Shown piece after piece: positions 36,931-49,877 of a DNA stretch of 64,000 nucleotides; position 1 is the first letter of the stretch, and every line of letters begins with the position of its first letter. A program made the position numbers and the translations under genes. The notes below the pieces were generated by a model. That model ran no database searches. It saw only the letters and a program-made list of their open reading frames with translations, and was not told the DNA's origin. Source of the stretch: Rotaria sp. Silwood1. Taxonomy: Eukaryota; Rotifera; Eurotatoria; Philodinida; Philodinidae. The stretch lies in NCBI GenBank assembly GCA_905250075.1, contig CAJNOP010000015.1, positions 1,051,149 through 1,115,148 of the forward strand, in the 5' to 3' direction.

Positions 36931-38826
36931 TAAAGACTTCTCGCAACAACAAATCCAAATGTGGCTTCGACAACAATACAATTTTCCACTAATGTGAAAT
37001 GTTCATTTTCCAGAGTTCTATCGACATATTTTTTATGCACATTGCTGATATGATTTTAATCTGAAAATTCAATAAAAAGTTTTTTACCAAAACAGTTACA
37101 TTCAACGATTGCGGCTAACTAAAATTAACATTGAGTGTTAGTGTAGCTGTAGAATGTTGGTGTTCGGCCTGTGTGTGTGCATATTAGTGTGAGTGTGTGC
37201 GTAGATACGCGTATAGTGATAAGTTTTTAGAAAACTGCGAATAACGCGAACACAACAGCTAATCATTATTGAATGACGAATCGTCTGAACATGGAAAGAC
37301 GGAAAAAATCTATTTGATCTCCATCGAAACTCTTCTGCTTCATTCAATTTGAATCGATTCAAAGGTATGCTTTTTTCAAGGTCAAATCATGCGACAAGCA
37401 TCTCAACGATGAAACGAAATCGAATCGAACCGATTTGAATTCGAGGCGGATAAAAAAATTAACTTTATGGAAATCTCTTTGCAAAGCATCAAAATAAAGA
37501 TGGTTGTCATCATTGTGATTTCAGTTTGGTTTCAAATCGGATCGCAATGGAAAACATCTATCAAACAAGCAAATACAATTGTGCCAAACAAGTTTTATCA
37601 AAGTCCAATGAATTGAAGGTTTTTTTTTGTTGAATGCGTTGTGAAATCATTAATTGCAATGTTTTTGAAAACAACGTTTGACTTGCTCGTTCGGTGGAGT
37701 AGAACGAGATTGGTACTCTTTTGCCTTTTTTATTGATTCGACAATCCATTCAGAGGTAATTTTCAATATTTCAATTGAATGGTGTCTAGATAGACAACAG
37801 TGACCGTTCATTAATTGGTCGATGCCGGCTATTTCGTTTTTTGACTTGTTCAAAATGTTGAAAAGTACAAGAGGAATGTTTTTTTGCTTTTCTTAAAATG
37901 ATTCTTAGAATTCTGTTGTCCAAGCTCATTATTGAAACAATCCGATTGCGATTTTGCTGCTAATTCTTCACTGAATAAAATCAAGAAAATTGCTTAAAGA
38001 AGGTTTCTTCAAATTCTAGATTATGACTTGACATACGATGATCAATTTTCTTATTACAGTTCCAACTTCTCAAGTATACACTAACTTCTGATAATGAAGT
38101 CACAAGTATTGAGTAACATGAAAGTTGTAAACTTCTTATCAGTATCCTATGGTTGTATCTATCAAGCATTTGTAGATATATGAGTAGTTTTTAACCGCAT
38201 TTGAAGATCACATTTTTTTTCTTCTATAAACGCCTTTATTCCCAAATAAGAATCTTGATTACTTTAGACTGAAATTCAAATGTAAGTTACCAATGACGAC
38301 CAAGACCATATGGTTAGGGATGCCCTATTACAGCACCATAGATGCCCAAAACTACTGTGTTAATGTGTTGGGTTGGATATATTTTTTCGAATACATATAC
38401 TTTTCATCTTACCTGCTTGAGACTAGAATAGGGATACATGGAAAGAAACGACTATTCTCCGTCGTAGATTACTTGCTTTGTTTATTCCTGTCTGTACTTT
38501 TTTGGATCGAAAGAATTCAAACAAATACAAAAGCGAGTTGTAAATCTGAGTGTATCATGGTGTTCTCTTCGCCAACATGTCACGTCCCGATCTTAATAGA
38601 ATGCACGTAATTGCAAGAGTAAACTATGCAATGTAGTATTTGCTATTTAAGTTAGTTGAGAATGAATTATAGACAGAAAGCTATGCACCACTGAGTTACA
38701 TATTTCAACAAATTAATATATCGTTTAATCAAACTCTTGTATTAGAATTTCATGATTTCAAACAAGAATAAAGTGAACATAGAAATAGTGATCGTTTGCC
38801 GAATTGAGTTTCATCAAGAAACAATA
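36931..38826. other. Intergenic, with a short TG/CA-rich stretch
   Basis: Contains a GTGTGTGTGC...GTGAGTGTGTGC stretch at 37170-37201 and several open frames without domains, including one with hydrophobic segments at 38293-38610 (+) that I do not recognise. No confident gene. Confidence 0.4.
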
Positions 38827-39788
38827 TCAATTCGAGTCGATGTCAAATCGTTGAACTAGATGGTTATTGTGATCAATGACATAAAGGTTGCCTTATCGAT
38901 CAAATGACAAACCCGACAGGTGATTCAATTGGTTCGCTTGTGTTCCGACACCGTTTTCACCAACAATTTGTAATATTCCATTACTTCAACGCACCACTCG
39001 ATGGTTGCCTAAGTCTGCCACGTACACTCTACCCAGTTGATCGACAATTATTGCGTTAGGGCTAGACAATTGTGTCCAATCAGTACCCATTCCTCGACCA
39101 CCAGCTACAACTATTCCTTCTGTCGCACCTTTAACCCATTTCATCACGCGATGGTTATAAGTATCTGACACGTACACCGACTGATCTCTATCGACAAAGA
39201 GATAGGTAGGATAATACAGTTGATTAAGATGATTGCCTTGTCCATTACCACTTGCCACCACTGTTCCTTGTGTATCTCCCATTTGGTATCGTCTCACTTC
39301 ATGCATTTGACAATCAGACACGTAGAGAAATCTCTGATCATCCATAGCTAATTGAGTGCAATCAATATTGTCGAGTATCGTTTCTTGATTTATGTCATTT
39401 CGACGAGACCATCGCATTACTCGTCGATTTTTCATGTCAGAAATTATGAGACTATCTGTGTCTTTGTCAACAATCACATCTGTTGAATGACACAATTGAT
39501 TTATTCGATTACCTTGTCCGTTTCCACCGACCACCACTTGACCACTCGTTGCGCCACATTTTCATTCCATAATATGATCATTGGCCCAATCTGCATCAAC
39601 AGAGTTTGATCATCATCCACATACAAACCGAAATGGCGAGAAAGTTGATTTAATGAATTGTCTTCACCTTCAGCAACGTTGAGAGCATTTTGTGTCCATG
39701 TGGCGTTGAGACGACTATTCGGAAAAGATAGGGCTGCAATAGATGAAAGATCTGTGTCGATCAATGACGATGAAGAAGAGTTGAACAA
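38827..39788 (-). pseudogene. Decayed NHL-repeat protein
   Basis: Reads as a six-bladed NHL propeller of the type abundant in bdelloids: repeated GGNGQGNRxNQL, VSDTYNHRVMKWVKGATEG, VADLGNHRVVR. It is broken in at least four places. A frameshift falls near 39600-39590, after YVDDDQTLL. A TGA replaces the Trp of the EWK-type motif just after it (about 39565). A TGA replaces Trp after HRVVR (about 38983-38985). A TAA replaces Gln in FDRQGN (about 38905). The final stop is at 38827-38829. Upstream of 39788 no signal peptide or membrane segment is found, so the 5' end may also be lost. NHL domains form beta-propellers for protein or ligand binding; this copy is unlikely to make a full protein. Confidence 0.85.
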
Positions 39789-40075
39789 TATTCATCTCAA
39801 ATTTTCAAAACTGCAGTGAATAAACAACAGAAATCAATCTCTCACGTGAATCAATACAATACCGGTGAAATATCCTTCGAAGATTAGATTTTTATAAGAG
39901 AAGTCATGATTGAAACGCTCATATCAGCCATATTGCTGTCTCGATTCTGGTGCACTATAGCGCCTGTGATAGAGATCTGGTATCAACGTTGAATCTCGAA
40001 GAACTAAAACTCTCTTGGGATTTTAAGTCTTCTTAGGTCATTACGACGCCGTTTCGAGAGGTGAAACGTCTATTG

Positions 40076-40811
40076 TCAAAAGTGTCGTTTCCTAAGATTC
40101 AACTTACGCCAAAGTGTTCGCATTCCGGTGAGTTGTAGAATCCGTTCTTCACAATCTTGGCGAAACTTTTTGAATTCTCGCTCGTTTTCTTGTAAATTTC
40201 TTTTGATTTGTGCGTCGAGTTGTTGGTTTTTCTCTTGTGATTGTCGGAATTGTTCTTTCAGACAAATAACATCAGTATGAGCTTTAATAGCGTCACGACG
40301 CTTATAAACAATTTTGTAATCTGCACAAGTCAATTCGATCAATGGACAATGAATTTCATGTTCATTGAAATCCTTTTTCAACATCTGTAATTGACAACCA
40401 GAGTATTGTTGAGGTTGATAATCACAGTGCGTTTCATGTTTATCAAGTGCCTCCTATGGAACAACCTATACAGCAAACCATTGATGAAAGAATGAAAATG
40501 AGAGAATAATTGACCTCATTGCAACCATTGGATTGACAAATACAGGAAACCTGTACTTTGGCTAGTTGTTTGGCAACGAATCGAGGACATGGTTGTTCGA
40601 TGAATTTTTCGCATCTCATCGGACATTTATTAGGATTTGTGCCGCGCCAAATGGTAATACACAGTGAACAGAATGAAGTCTCACATAATTGACAACCAAT
40701 TGGTTTTCAGAGGATATTATGACACATTGAGCATTGAATATCATTAAAATCAATCCCAAGTGGTTCTCGAATACGATCAAAGGAGAGCCCTTCTTCCTCT
40801 GTAGATTTCAT
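40076..40811 (-). pseudogene. Decayed RING/TRAF-type zinc-finger protein
   Basis: From ATG at 40811 it reads a RING finger (CSMCHNIL, stop, KPIGCQLCETSFCSLC, then NKCPMRCEKF), followed by TRAF-type zinc-finger motifs (CQSNGCNE, HETHCDY, HEIHCPLIELTC) and a Gln/Glu-rich coiled coil, ending at 40076. A TGA sits at the Trp of the usual LWKP motif, and a TAG replaces a Tyr just after the intron (VVP, stop, EALDKHE). The intron starts right after the Asn-Glu codons at about 40510 and ends with GTATAG. An intact relative would be an E3 ubiquitin ligase or TRAF-like adaptor. It lies 0.3 kb from the NHL pseudogene, same strand. Confidence 0.78.
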
Positions 40812-41019
40812 CTAAAGAATATTGAATAGTCTTTTCCAAAACTAGTCTAAAGTAACTCTTCATTGACAAAGTTTGACATGCAATAAAATATTGGGAATCA
40901 GCACAGAAAACTGCATCGAATCAGATATTTTGTGAAAAAAAGTGCTGAGGTGGGCCACAGATCAATTTCTCGTAAAAGAATTGTTTTCACTTAAAATATT
41001 GAATCTGATGTAGTTTTTT

Positions 41020-41845
41020 GCGCTGGTTTCGAATATCTTATTTATTTTGCTGTCATATCAACTAATAACAATAAAAACTACTAAGTACAAACAGACTTTT
41101 GACAGCTTTGTCTCATAGTGCAACAAATGTGATCCGTACTCAATACTCATGCCTGTCTTTTGCCTTCTGTAAAAAAACATCAAAAGATGCAGAATTTCAC
41201 GCACTATCAGAATATATAACTCTCTCTGTAAAAGTTTATATCTTTAATTAAAATAATTTCAATGAATAAATGGAAAAAGAACAAAAGATGGAATTGTAGA
41301 AATCCGATGTTAAGGCTGTCTTTGTGTACATAAAATTTTTCTTAGCGAACAAATGTAATTCAAGATGTTTATATATAGAGCTGTAGAGAATTTTATGACC
41401 TACTAGAATATGTAATTACTTTTCACAAAGTGACAATTTATAATAATGATATATAAAAAATATCGAGTGCAATCATTTTTTTATAGACAAAGATTTTTCA
41501 TAAAAATGCCTGATATTGTTGAAGAGATTTTCTATACTAAAATTCAATATCACAAACTTTTGAAAACGTAATTCGACGCATTTTGATGTGCTCTTTCAAA
41601 TGAGACTATTCTCGAACAAATCCATCCCGCTGATTCGACTAGCTGAAAATGGTATATGGTACCAAGCAATAATTATCCAGCGATGAGGTATTTTTATTAG
41701 CATCGAAAGATAGTCCATGATCGATAGTATTGATGGTAAAAAAATCTCTGTTATAACTCTTATTATTGTTTAGAAAATAAAAATTTACTGAAAAGCTTGG
41801 CTCTGAAAAGTGCTCCAAATATAGCTTACCCCGTCATGCTTGCAA
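41020..41845 (+). repeat. Dispersed ~0.85-kb repeat, copy 1
   Basis: Aligns along its length to the reverse complement of 62338-63205. Near-identical landmarks: GATGCAGAATTTCACGC at 41189, TGATGTGCTCTTTCAAATGA at 41584, AAAAAAATCTCTGTTATAAC at about 41736. Internal sub-repeats (AATTTCACGC.CTATC and AATTTTATGAC.TACT blocks) occur about 200 bp apart. No coding capacity and no obvious terminal inverted repeats. Probably a non-autonomous mobile element or a segmental duplicate. Confidence 0.8.
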
Positions 41846-43340
41846 CGTCTCTATCTCCAGAATGGCTCATTCGTTCCGAAGAGGCCTGAAGGGGGATAGA
41901 GGGTTTTTCCGAAAAAAAAATTTTTCCATTTTAAAAGGATATTTTGAGAGTCGGTAATAGAGTATTGAATGCTGATTTTTAATACATAACATTTAACTTA
42001 TACAATAGAACCCTTCGAGTAATTTCGAAGCACACTTGAGCAGATTTCCTATAGAAAAGGCCCATTTTTTCGTGTTTTGCAATAAGTCTCCTTGAGCTAT
42101 TCTTAGAGATCCAACGCTAATTTTTTAACAGGGTTGTAGCCCACAAATACAACTTGTAATTTGTATAGATCAGCTCCCAAAACAATTCATTTTCTAGGAG
42201 AAAGCATATCCGCATAATCCCAATTTTTGTGAAAAACATGTTTTTAAAAGAACCCTTCTGATCAAACAGAAGAGTATAGATAACTGAAATTTTTAGAGGA
42301 GATACAACTCTCAGTGCTGTATCCATAATAAAATCCAAATGACTCAATATCTTCCAATAAAAATTTTGTGGCAACTAGAACTCACTGAGATATATATACG
42401 TCAACAAAAAAGTTCAGCTCAATTTGTCCAGCCGTTCGTGAGACATCGTTGCATTAGGGCCCTCCTTGAGGAAGAAGGTTCATTTCAGGGCTTTTAGTAA
42501 AGTTCTCATAAAATATTGAGAGATCAATATTTTTTATATCAAATTATAATTTAAATACTATATACAAATATGTTCACTTCTTAAATTCATGTTTTCCGTT
42601 TATATATTTATCAGAGACAATTTTTCATTTTGTTATGCTTCGTATTCTGTCGGATCAAAAGAAAAGAAAGTTCCGATCTAGTGCATATTGTAGAGCAATT
42701 AGTTCTTGCTCTTAAATTCGATTTTTACGAATCTTTTCTAACACAAGAATGTCTGCTAAGATTTGGTGAATTTGCTACATACTGAAATGATGATATTGTC
42801 AAGATATTTACAAAATCATAATATCTTGTAGTGAAAATCTAAGCAAGACCAGAAATTATCAGATAATACGTATATAATATTTAATGCCTTTTATACATTT
42901 AATTGGAAAGATTCTTGTGACAAATCATTTTCCAAAAAATCTTAATTTCTGTAATTGTACTTAAACACCGTACAAAATATCATTCGATTATATACATCTT
43001 TATCGAGGGTCCCTCTCTTAAAAAATCGAATTTTTCAAAAAAATATCGAAATTGAGTTTTGCTCATAGGAAGATGCAGTGAAGCTTTCTCATTCAGAATA
43101 TATATAAGTTTTTGGAAAACAATCAAATTTTCAAAGACTTATCAGATCAAACTTTGACTTCACTACCACATTTTCTGAGAAATTTCCGTAGTTCTTTAAG
43201 TTTTTCAGTTTTGAAAAAACTACATTGAATGGCATGATCTAACTCTCGGAGCCCAACTTCATCATATGTAGTCATCGACACTGTTCTAGTTGTCTAAGAG
43301 AAATGATAAGGTTTAGTTAACTTAATTTGTTAGTTTTTCA
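41846..43340. other. Intergenic, no gene recognised
   Basis: AT-rich, with poly-A/T hairpin-like runs such as CGAAAAAAAAATTTTTCC near 41910. No recognisable protein motif. Confidence 0.35.
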
Positions 43341-43359
43341 AAAACAAAAGTCGTTTTAT

Positions 43360-43770
43360 TCTATATAGAACTGATCCATTATGTTTATGCGTTGCGAATG
43401 GTTGCATTGAAGTTATTACATTTAATGGTGTAAAATGAAGAAAAATTTTTAAAAAAATGTACCATAAAACAATTATTTATAGTATTTCATTTAGATTTAC
43501 GAGGATCATGGTATTGAAAAAGAAATACAATGTTTGACAAATATTTCTTGTACTAAAAAAAGCAAGGGTTGTTCATAATTCGGAAATTATTTAGAATACA
43601 AAGTAAATATTATAAAATAACTTTTTAAAAACTAATTCGTTTTCTAATTCTTTTTTGTCTTGTCTATCCAGAAATATTTGCAAGATTGTCGATATGAATA
43701 TCGTTTCATGTTGTTCAATGATCGACTTTCATATAAAGCACATTGTGAAATTTCTACAGAAGTAATTATA
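43360..43770 (+). pseudogene. Exon remnants of an unrecognised Cys-rich protein
   Basis: Three exon-like frames with splice-like borders: RFILYRTDPLCLCVANG at about 43350-43435; IYEDHGIEKEIQCLTNISC with a TAA interruption after GCS at about 43496-43602; and KYLQDCRYEYRFMLFNDR at about 43671-43770. I do not recognise the family. The stop and the lack of a start or continuation suggest a decayed gene. Confidence 0.4.
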
Positions 43771-43990
43771 TCATCCTCATCAAATGAATGAAAGATGATC
43801 AAGGACAATACGAAAAAGTAGTTTCATTGTTTAGAAAAGTAATCAAATTAAAGAACAAAATACATCTGAAGATGGTCTCGATCTGAGTGCTGTCCATAAC
43901 AACATTGTTCTAGTGTATGGCGACATGGATGACTACTCGAAAGCATTTGAATTTTACAAAAACATCACATCAAAATCAAGAAAAAGGGTA
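43770..43990 (+). pseudogene. Fragment of an ART-TPR family gene
   Basis: Nucleotide similarity to 53540-53750 of the intact ART-TPR gene: GATCAAGGACAATACGAA, CTCGATCTGAGTGC and GACTACTCGAAAGCA all recur in order. Frameshifts break the reading frame. It covers the first two TPR units only. Confidence 0.75.
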
Positions 43991-44129
43991 TGGATGTGAA
44001 TCTTCTTCTCAGTACACTCATACTCACCAACACCCTAGGCGCAGCCACATCCAATATCACATCGACCCTTTACATTGAGTTCTTAAGTTACAATATACAT
44101 GTTATTAAAGTAAGAAACTTACTTGTTAT

Positions 44130-47100
44130 TACCATATCTTAGTGGATCTTCAAGTAGCCAAAGAGCTTTCCGTTCATAGCTGAGTTGTTCCAATTGTGGA
44201 CGATGTTCAAATAAAAATGATAGAAAGCTTGGTGAGCAATTTCAAAGTACAAGTAATTATAAGTTTAAAAGTCTGGTTTGAATAGACACAAAAGCTCTAT
44301 CAAGTGCTAGAACGAATCGACTGTCTATAGTAGATTGTATATATCGCCAAAAATGCAGTTGACATAGACTTAATGAAGGAAATAAGTGAAAAACTCATTC
44401 ATAATATGCACCTTCAGACACACCTATACACATATAAATAGCACGACAATTACTTGAGAATAATTCTAAAGAAGAACGTTTAATGTCGATTAAAGATAAA
44501 TGACACAGATTAATAAATACAACTAGATCTGATGCTAATTATAAGCCATTATCAATAGCTAATGTATCTGAGACCAATAATGAAATAAGACGATTACAGA
44601 TGTTTGGTTTTGATAAATGTCTATAATAAAATTCGGTCACTCCTATACTCATTTCAAATGATAGCAACAATGTGTTAATTAAGGTTAGAAAAAATATTAT
44701 ATACTTCATGAAACTGGAAATAAATAAAGATTTCGTAGAATAATTCGACAGAGAGATGCTCTAATGTTCCTGTCATAGTTTGTCTTCATGTCATCATCTT
44801 GAATATTGTGCATCATTCTAATCCAATAGATTTATGAACAATAGCACAAATTATAATTGTTCTTTCTGCCTATAAATAGTCACTGCAAGAAGATGATATT
44901 ATTATTGCTATTGACCAGCTTCATAGATCAACATATATACAGATTGTGTTTTCTCTTCTTTCGATCATTTTTCTCCCAATAGTTTGTTCTTATGAGATGA
45001 CAATAAAATTTTTGCGACAGTCATGAATTATCTTTTTTTTTTGCTTATGTAAAACGTTTTTTTGACATCATATATGTGACAACAATTATTTGATTTCGGA
45101 TGATCATTTTTTCAATGAATTTTGAACGTCACTTCAATAGCATTTTCGTTAAAAGCAATTAAAAGTTCTGTTTTTCTTATTTTGAAAAAAAAAAAACAAT
45201 ATTCATCATAACATATTAAATAATAAAAGCTGTAACTTCCAGTCAACATCATATGAGATGGCAAATGTTGCAGATTCAATTGCCTGTTTTTCTGATTAGA
45301 TCTCATCTAAATCATTCTTGATGATATCAAGAGACAGAAAATTCTGTATAAATTTCATTCATGTACCCTTTTCAAATTTAGTATTTCGTTTTTTTAAACC
45401 AACATTCAGTCTTAAATATTATGTTGCTAGAACATCAATTGCTCAAAATCACAAATAAATAATGTTGAATTTCAATTTTAAATAGAATTAGAGTAAATTT
45501 GAAAAAAGTAAGAAATGCAACTTTTTTTATAGTTTTCAAACGCTAACTACCTTTAAAATAAGATAAATCAATTAATGATATATGTTTCATTTTAGAGATT
45601 TGGTTTTGTCGTTTTTGCCTGATTCAAAAAATGATGTCATCATTTTGTTGATTAAATATTAAAATACTTAACTTTACAATTTATTATTACGAATGAAGTA
45701 TTTTTGATCAATTATCTCAGACGTTTTCTTCTTGCCTTGTATCATAATTATTGATCATCGCTCAAGATTTTTTTATTTACTTATTCTTTCAAATATGTTG
45801 TTTTTTTTTCATACGATCCAAAATACTAAAACAAATTACTTATGCTACATTATTTAATATCATAATTCAATAATAATTTTATCATTTGAATGACTAAATA
45901 TGTTTCATCTAACACGTAAGCATTCAATTTACAATCATCAGTAATCCCTTCTGATTTTCTCGTGTGACCACCAACAACTAAAAGACAATGTTCGCGAAGT
46001 CCATTTCCATAAATAACTAATCATCCCCGATCATTGATACATAATGATTAATAAAGAATAATATCACTATTTCGACCACATTTTTATTGTGAAAATGATG
46101 GGAGAATTAGAATTGTAGTAAATACCTGTGTTAAATTCATCGCATCAAGATTTATATGAATTTTAATCATTTTTATTTTGAATAACCAGATCAAACCGTG
46201 AACTTTATGGATTAGCGCAAATATAATGAATAGTTAGAAAAACTCAAAAAAAAAGAAATATCATCAGCAAAATTTTACTAGCACTATCTTTATTAATGAA
46301 TTTTTATTCACCTAGCGTTTCTTAGATTTCATTGTGGTAATGAACCATATTTTCGAATAATTTCTTTTGAACATTGGCAATAAACAAAACATCGTTATCT
46401 TGCTCATTGACCATAAAACACTTTCATCCTGAACTCATGCAATAATCAAAAACAGAAAAGCAAAAAAAATTAAATAACTCACTAAAGTACCATCAACATT
46501 TTATATAATAAATGCACTTTTATCATATATAAGAATTTCATCGTGTTTCGAAGTTCATGTTATGGTTAGACAAGTTGATAAAAAAACGATATGATAGTAT
46601 AGGTACTATTTGTAACAATCAATGATAAAGTGCTAAAAAAACAGTATTTTTATCAAGTATATCAGTTGCATGACATACTTGAGAAGATCATAAACTGAAC
46701 CTGTAATACTTTCAACCTAAATCAAACAATTAATAGTCAATTAAATTGGAAAACAACTTAGTCAAACTTGAATAAGTGTTCGTAATTGTTCGACTTCTTG
46801 GAATGATCAATTATTTCTTTGCTTCGTTATTCTTATTGATTGTTGCTGTTGTCTACAAACATCTAAATCTTCATTGAATATATCAAATCGATTTCATGTA
46901 ATTTTTCATTGTAGACATCTCAAAACAAAGTTAATGATAAATTTAACTATGATTCAAGTTATTTTTGAGCATATGCTCAACAATCATCAGATAGAAGTAA
47001 CAACGATTCCATCATATCAGAGAGTCTATCAAAGTAAAATAATCAAATTCTATTAAAGAGAAAAGAAATACTCATTTGATTATTCATTATTACTTTATCA

Positions 47101-49015
47101 AGATAAATAATATATTCTTCAATAATTATTTGTTCCTTGAACGAAGTTATATTGAAATTTTTAACAAGCAAAAAACAAAAACCAATATAATTAAGGACGA
47201 TATTTCAAATATTGTGCCTAAGCAGTTTTCACATTAACCACCATTCAATCTTGATAATTCATAACCAATTGGCGTTGTTGGTGGATCTAATATAATAAGT
47301 TTATTAATTATCTGCTTAGAATTGAAGACAATAAATCAATCAGAAAAAGAGAATGCTTCAATTTTATTAATGATAATACAATTGCCTAATTGTTCAGTTT
47401 AAAAATAAGTAAATTGAAGAATATAAATATCAGTTGATTTTGTTGATTAATCATAAATATAAAGAAAATCAAGACACTTTTAAAGTGATTCATTTGAATA
47501 ATATTTAAATGTATAAAGACTTGACAATGTTGTAGCAAGATAATCTTGTGATATTTTCAACCTAAAAGAAGAAATAATAATAAACGAAAAATAGTCCATT
47601 TTATTGATTATCAAAGAAAATCAATAACCTTCTTTTCTATTTCAAGCCAACGTGACGATCAGATTGACGAAGTTTTGTACCCTTTGAAATTCTAATATCA
47701 GGAGTGCAATGAAATTTTGAAATATCAATGCGACCAATGTGCTTGATGTTGATGAGATAATAATATCAAATATTGAAATAGGTAGAGTTGAGATGAACAT
47801 ATTGATTCCCTTATGGATATTCGATTGGCTAAATACAATGTACGAGAATATTTAGTTTGAAAGGATGATAATAGACATCATATGAAATAAAAAAAGGATG
47901 AATGACCTATGTTCTCATCAACTGATATGTACATCGAATAGTTATCATTTTTTTCTTATTTCATATTGTCATTCGATACTTTTAATTTAATTTAAGACAA
48001 GAACATTGTAGTGATCTATGAACATGAAAAGTACCATAGTACAAAACCTTCTATTGTATTTGATGGATTAGCTGCCTAAAATATGAAAAAACACCCTTTT
48101 CAATATATATCATCGAAGACACAAGATAAAAAATTACTTGATTGACAAGATTATAAAGAGTTTTATTTGAATGAAATAATTTTTAAACTTCACATGATTT
48201 AAGATAATCTTCAGCTTACAAGTCCATTAAATTTGATTTCAAAGATGAAATATTTGATGGATATTCATAAAATTGATCCCCATCTTCATCAAGTTCTACT
48301 TGATCCTCAACATTTGTTCATTTTGAAATTTTCCTACTTCCTAGTGTCTGCAATTCTTGAGCAATGTTAAACCACATATGAGCAATCGAACGAAGATGAT
48401 TATAAGAATCTAAAATACAGAGTGCAGCAAAACATACAACAAGAAAATAGATAAAACTATCTCTCGAAACTGATTTTAATCGATGTATTCGTTCATTAGC
48501 CTAAAATAATTAAGATCAATAAAAAATTAGACATTGAGCTTTATTCTTGACATTTACAGATTTATCAATAATTGTTCGTTGTCTAATCGATATATTGGTC
48601 ATTGATTAAAAAGATATTAAAACATTGTTTCATATCTATTTCAAACTCACGTGATTTATTTAACTGATGTCGATTACCTGAAAAATTGTGAAAACACTTT
48701 CTTTTTTTCTCAAAATATTCTCACAAATTCACATAGTTAAAATTATATCGAAACTATCATCAATATTTTGAATTTTTCTAAGTAATTATTCAATTGTTTC
48801 TCTTTTTGTTAGTAATTTTATATATTCCTGTACAGAATCACCAAGTAACACAGGTAAATCTTCTAATAACGTAATATTCATAGTCCATGGCTGAGAAAGT
48901 AATGAGTCAATATCATCACAATCATCATTTTCAATGACCACTTCATCAGAAAATATTAACGATTTACATAAAAGATGAAGACCATTGCGTAATAAATAGA
49001 GATTTTAAGAAAATA
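44130..49015 (-). pseudogene. Large decayed multi-exon gene, family unresolved
   Basis: On the minus strand, a series of exon-like frames with GT/AG-like borders is scattered over 5 kb. 49010-48800: LYLLRNGLHLLCKS, then WTMNITLLEDLPVLLGDS. 48510-48225: FAALCILDSYNHLRSIAHMW. 47420-47230: DPPTTPIGYELSRLNGG. 46870-46750: RQQQQSIRITKQ, EVEQLRTLIQ. 46440-46320: KCFMVNEQDNDVLFIANVQ. 46050-45880: EHCLLVVGGH, a Kelch/propeller-like blade. 45310-45220: ESATFAISYDVDWKLQLLL. 44240-44125: LEQLSYERKALWLLEDPLRYG. Nearly every exon is interrupted by a stop. The mixture of propeller-like and helical segments implies a very large protein. I do not name it. Confidence 0.55.
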
Positions 49016-49877
49016 TGCTAAATCCAAAAACAGAAAGTGTTTTTTGTTTAAAATAAAATTTAAAAAAGTGTATTAATTATTCCTATCATTTTTTGCGTTT
49101 AAAGCTTTTAGTGAATTTTTCAATATTCTATGTAGAAAAAAAAGCCATGTAATGTTACTATTTGCTCATTGTTGGTAATATGTTATCAATTCTGATATGA
49201 ACTTACAGATGAGTGTTAATAAAAGAAAAATATATAACTAGATCGTTTCTCAGTCACGAAAAACGCAAGTTTTTACTACTCGAATAACAGTTTATCATAG
49301 ATTCACATTTATTCTCTTTTTTTTTCATTTGGCAGAGAAAATTCTTTACTTATCCATAAAATTGTATACCAATTTAAGCATTGATGATATCATACTGCTG
49401 CATTTGAACAAAGAAATCAAGTGTGTAATGCGATGCTGTTTTTTGCTTTTGAATTCAGAAAGAAAGATTTGTTTCCTCAATAGCTTCACCAACTTTAGCT
49501 GAAAAACTTTGAAGGATTCTTCTCATTATCTGCTAATTATATGCAAGAATACATGATTCTCTTTCAAATGCATACAAGCAAAGAATAGCTATCAATAAAT
49601 GCTTGTTTGTATACAACAGGAGATTTTCTCATGCTCATTGTGACATATGTTTAAATTGTGCGGGTTTTAAATATGAATAAACAAAATTTGAATATGATTT
49701 CTATATGAATTGTAGAAAATAATGAAATAATAGCAGTTAACATAACACAAAGAAAACAAAATTTCTTTTTATTATACACATAATACAAACGAATAAAAAT
49801 CAAAAATTGCTCTACCAAAATTGTGAGTGGTGATGTATTCATTCTTTACATGATAAAACTGAAGTTTTTGGATGTTT
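49016..49877. other. AT-rich spacer, nothing recognised
   Basis: No domain-bearing frame between the 5' end of the decayed gene and the inverted-repeat element. Confidence 0.4.

Noticed and set aside
38827-49015. TGA recoded as Trp (alternative code or editing)
   Set aside because: The same regions also have frameshifts, TAA and TAG, and intact genes such as the M35 gene end with TGA; decay is simpler.
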